In this document: positions 62,168-64,000 of the stretch, in pieces
How the letters are laid out: every line of letters starts with the position of its first letter
How positions within the stretch are numbered: the stretch's first letter is position 1
Assembly (NCBI GenBank): GCA_037127255.1
Contig: JBANSL010000018.1
Location: 9,211,175-9,275,174, forward strand
Length of the DNA stretch: 64,000 nt
Direction: 5' to 3'
Source: Persicaria tinctoria
Lineage: Eukaryota > Streptophyta > Magnoliopsida > Caryophyllales > Polygonaceae
Translations under genes and position numbers: made by a program
Notes under the pieces: generated by a model
What the model was told of the DNA's origin: nothing
Database searches by the model: none
What the model saw: the letters and a program-made list of their open reading frames with translations, nothing else

Positions 62168-62397
62168 GGAGGTGACAAATACATGTCATTCTGCTTTTCG
62201 ACACGCTTTTTAAAAAACGAAAAAAATCTATAAAATATTATTTTTTAATTAAAATTTTTATACTATTTGATACTTGTTACTAATAAGTATCTAATTATAT
62301 ATAAAAAATTAATTAAAAAATAATATTTTATAGAGTTTTTCGTTTCTTAAAAAGCGTGTCAAAAAATAAAAAACCATGTATTTCGGAACGGAGGGAG
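62168..62397. mobile_element. Stowaway-like MITE with worn left end
   Basis: The right end CGGAACGGAGGGAG is followed by TA. The left arm (GACAAATACATG near 62173) pairs with the right arm CATGTATTTCGG, but the outer bases have decayed. Confidence 0.6.
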
Positions 62398-62656
62398 TAC
62401 TTCGTTATCTTACCATTTAATACTTAAAAGGTCTTGCACTGCTTATTATTTTTTTTAATAACGAGGGTAAACCACCTCGGACACATGATCTACCCAACAA
62501 GAGCTACACAACAGGTAAACCAACTAGATGCAATGGTAAGAAGCAAGGTGAATATAAAAAGCGGTCATTCTGGAGTTCGAATCGGGGACCTATGAGTACT
62601 ACCCACAAGTCCTTTCCGGTGAACTATTCTGGAATTGTTCCATTGAACCATCCTAT
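62398..62656. other. spacer with weak tRNA-like boxes
   Basis: TAGATGCAATGGTAAGAAGC and GGAGTTCGAATC (62526-62583) resemble A and B boxes; not a closed cloverleaf. Confidence 0.3.
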
Positions 62657-62790
62657 TGTTAGGTTTGGTAAATTCCCCCTTGGGGTTTGCCTTTCATTAG
62701 ATAGAATATATATAGAATACAAAGGACTTGGGCCTTGGGCTCCAAGGAAACTAAAGATATGTACAAGGATTCTATCTATATCTATTAACA
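62657..62790 (-). repeat. Copia 3' LTR, 134 bp
   Basis: On the minus strand runs TGTTAATAG...CCTAACA, so TG...CA with TGTTA/TAACA inverted ends. The partner LTR is outside the window. Confidence 0.75.
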
Positions 62791-64000
62791 GACCCCCGCA
62801 GTCGGAGCGGGAGAAGAACGGACGGTCAGACTGTCCCGAAAGTCAAGAAACAACTGACGTGGCAAACCCTTTGTGAAGATATCAGCGTACTGATAGGTGG
62901 AGGGAACATGAAGGACCCGAATAGCACCAATGGCCACCTTTTCTCGGACAAAGTGGATGTCCATCTCGATGTGCTTGGTCCGTTGATGCTGCACCGGATT
63001 GCTGGCTAAATACATGGCGCTGACATTGTCAGTGTAGACAATAGAGGCACGCGGCAAAGGACAGTGCAGTTCCAGGAGGAGATTGCGCAAGAAGCAACAC
63101 TCAGAAACGGCGTTAGCGACTCCCCGATATTCTGCCTCCGCACTGGAGCGAGACAACGTAGGCTGACGTTTGGAAGACCAAGCGACGAGAGAGTCATTGA
63201 AGAACACACAATACCCGGACGTTGAACGACGGGTGTCAGGGCACCCACCCCAATCAGCGTCTGTATATGCCACAAGACCTGAAATAGGCGCTGCTGTCAA
63301 CTGCATACCAAGATGAAGAGTGCCCTGAAGATACCTCAGAATACGCTTGAGAGCGTTGTAGTGAGGTTCACGTGGGTCATGCATGAAAAGGCAAATCTGC
63401 TGAACCGCATAACTGATGTCCGGGCGAGTGAAAGTGAGATACTGTAAGGCTCCAGCAAGACTGCGATACATGGTAGGGTCAGCAACTGGCGGACCTGCAG
63501 ACGCGCTTAGCTTGGAGCTGGTATCCACGGGTGTGACCACTGGTTTACACTCAGACATGTGTGCACGGGCGATGATCTCAGCAGCATACTTCGATTGGGA
63601 GAGGAAGAGTCCGGAGGAAGTGTTGCGAACTGAAATGCCGAGAAAGTAGTGGAGGGGCCCCAAATCTGACATAGCAAACTCAGACGAAAGAGAGGCAATC
63701 AGCTGACGACGCAGAGCATCAGATGAGGCTGTGAGAACAATGTCATCGACATACAATAACAAGTAGGCCATATCTTGCCCCCGCTGATAGACAAAGAGAG
63801 AGGAATCACTGCGAGAGCTGACGAACCCAATGCGAAGAAGATAAGCAGCAAAGCGCTGGTACCAAGCGCGCGGTGCCTGCTTCAGGCCGTAGAGGGACTT
63901 GCGAAGACGACACACCTTCTTTGGAGTTCCAGGCTCAACGAAACCAGGCGGCTGAAACATGTAGACCGTCTCATGTAAGTGACCATGGAGGAAGGCATTC
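62785..64000 (-). CDS. Copia pol C-terminal part (RT-RNase H), partial
   Basis: Open across the window edge with no internal stop. From the edge: AFLHGHLHETVYM, QPPGF, SLYGLKQAPRAWY and the catalytic LLLYVDDIVL, then FTRPDISYAVQQI. RNase H follows with YTDADWGG, SRSSAEAEYRG, VYTDNVSAMYLASNP and KHIEMDIHFVRE, then ADIFTKGL. The TAA stop lies inside the LTR, a few bases past its first nucleotide, so pol reads into the LTR. All visible catalytic acids are present. Confidence 0.93.
   Translation of the reverse strand, partial: NAFLHGHLHETVYMFQPPGFVEPGTPKKVCRLRKSLYGLKQAPRAWYQRFAAYLLRIGFVSSRSDSSLFVYQRGQDMAYLLLYVDDIVLTASSDALRRQLIASLSSEFAMSDLGPLHYFLGISVRNTSSGLFLSQSKYAAEIIARAHMSECKPVVTPVDTSSKLSASAGPPVADPTMYRSLAGALQYLTFTRPDISYAVQQICLFMHDPREPHYNALKRILRYLQGTLHLGMQLTAAPISGLVAYTDADWGGCPDTRRSTSGYCVFFNDSLVAWSSKRQPTLSRSSAEAEYRGVANAVSECCFLRNLLLELHCPLPRASIVYTDNVSAMYLASNPVQHQRTKHIEMDIHFVREKVAIGAIRVLHVPSTYQYADIFTKGLPRQLFLDFRDSLTVRSSPAPTAGVC

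Larger units (their letters stand above)
62657..64000 (-). mobile_element. Copia retrotransposon, 3' half, runs off the right edge
   Basis: Minus strand. The short 3' LTR (62657-62790) is preceded by a purine tract (62791-62799) and pol. CCTAT (62652-62656) is the expected position of one TSD copy. A short LTR and this RT type fit the Ale/Retrofit lineage, which is inference. Confidence 0.85.

Overview
The window is nuclear DNA of a flowering plant, most likely a eudicot. Coding sequence is split by GT-AG introns. The host genes are plant families: a DUF241/BYPASS1-like protein, a brassinosteroid-signalling kinase (BSK) and a dehydrin. The AT-rich remainder is dense with plant transposable elements: Copia, L1-type LINEs, Helitrons, hAT, Mutator-like and Stowaway elements. 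The species cannot be fixed from sequence alone.

Four host loci stand out as GC-richer islands. They are a small hydrophilic LEA-like reading frame with an unresolved start (about 9.6-9.95 kb, minus), an intronless DUF241 gene (15.77-16.62 kb, plus), a nine-exon BSK gene (32.30-36.27 kb, plus; all splice phases close to give 499 residues) and a two-exon one-K-segment dehydrin (38.98-39.66 kb, plus). The dehydrin promoter carries two inverted copies of ACCGACGTGG, a fused DRE and ABRE-type box.

Region by region. 0-3.9 kb: LINE RNase H fossils and AT-rich spacer. 3.97-6.53 kb: a solo LTR with a 5-bp target-site duplication (TSD). 6.95-7.56 kb: a small Helitron with a duplicated 5' end. 10.8-12.2 kb: two hAT-like elements. 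13.2-14.2 kb: LINE debris. 17.9-18.9 kb: a hAT element with a Stowaway MITE inside it. 19.2-25.6 kb: a complete but broken Copia element on the minus strand. 26.3-27.6 kb: a poly(A)-tailed retroposon. 27.8-31.4 kb: nested Helitrons. 37.0-37.8 kb: a retroelement endonuclease fragment beside a 23-G run. 41.9-43.5 kb: a long-TIR Mutator-like element nested in a Stowaway. 44.1-52.0 kb: a full-length LINE with a 16-bp TSD. 54.1-55.9 kb: two hAT elements. 56.6-60.4 kb: a Mutator-like element carrying an internally deleted FAR1-type transposase gene. 62.7 kb to the right edge: a second Copia element whose visible pol frame is open.

The strongest candidate for something undescribed is the 3.3-kb region 5' of the LINE endonuclease/RT frame. 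It is almost stop-free in the frame shared with ORF2. It carries two in-frame copies of a 45-residue motif (Q-L-Q ... PKYRF ... GRAFGAP-EFK); 29 residues are identical, and 16 of those use different codons. That pattern indicates protein-level selection after a duplication. All positions, splice sites and repeat boundaries were read by eye; no database search was possible.
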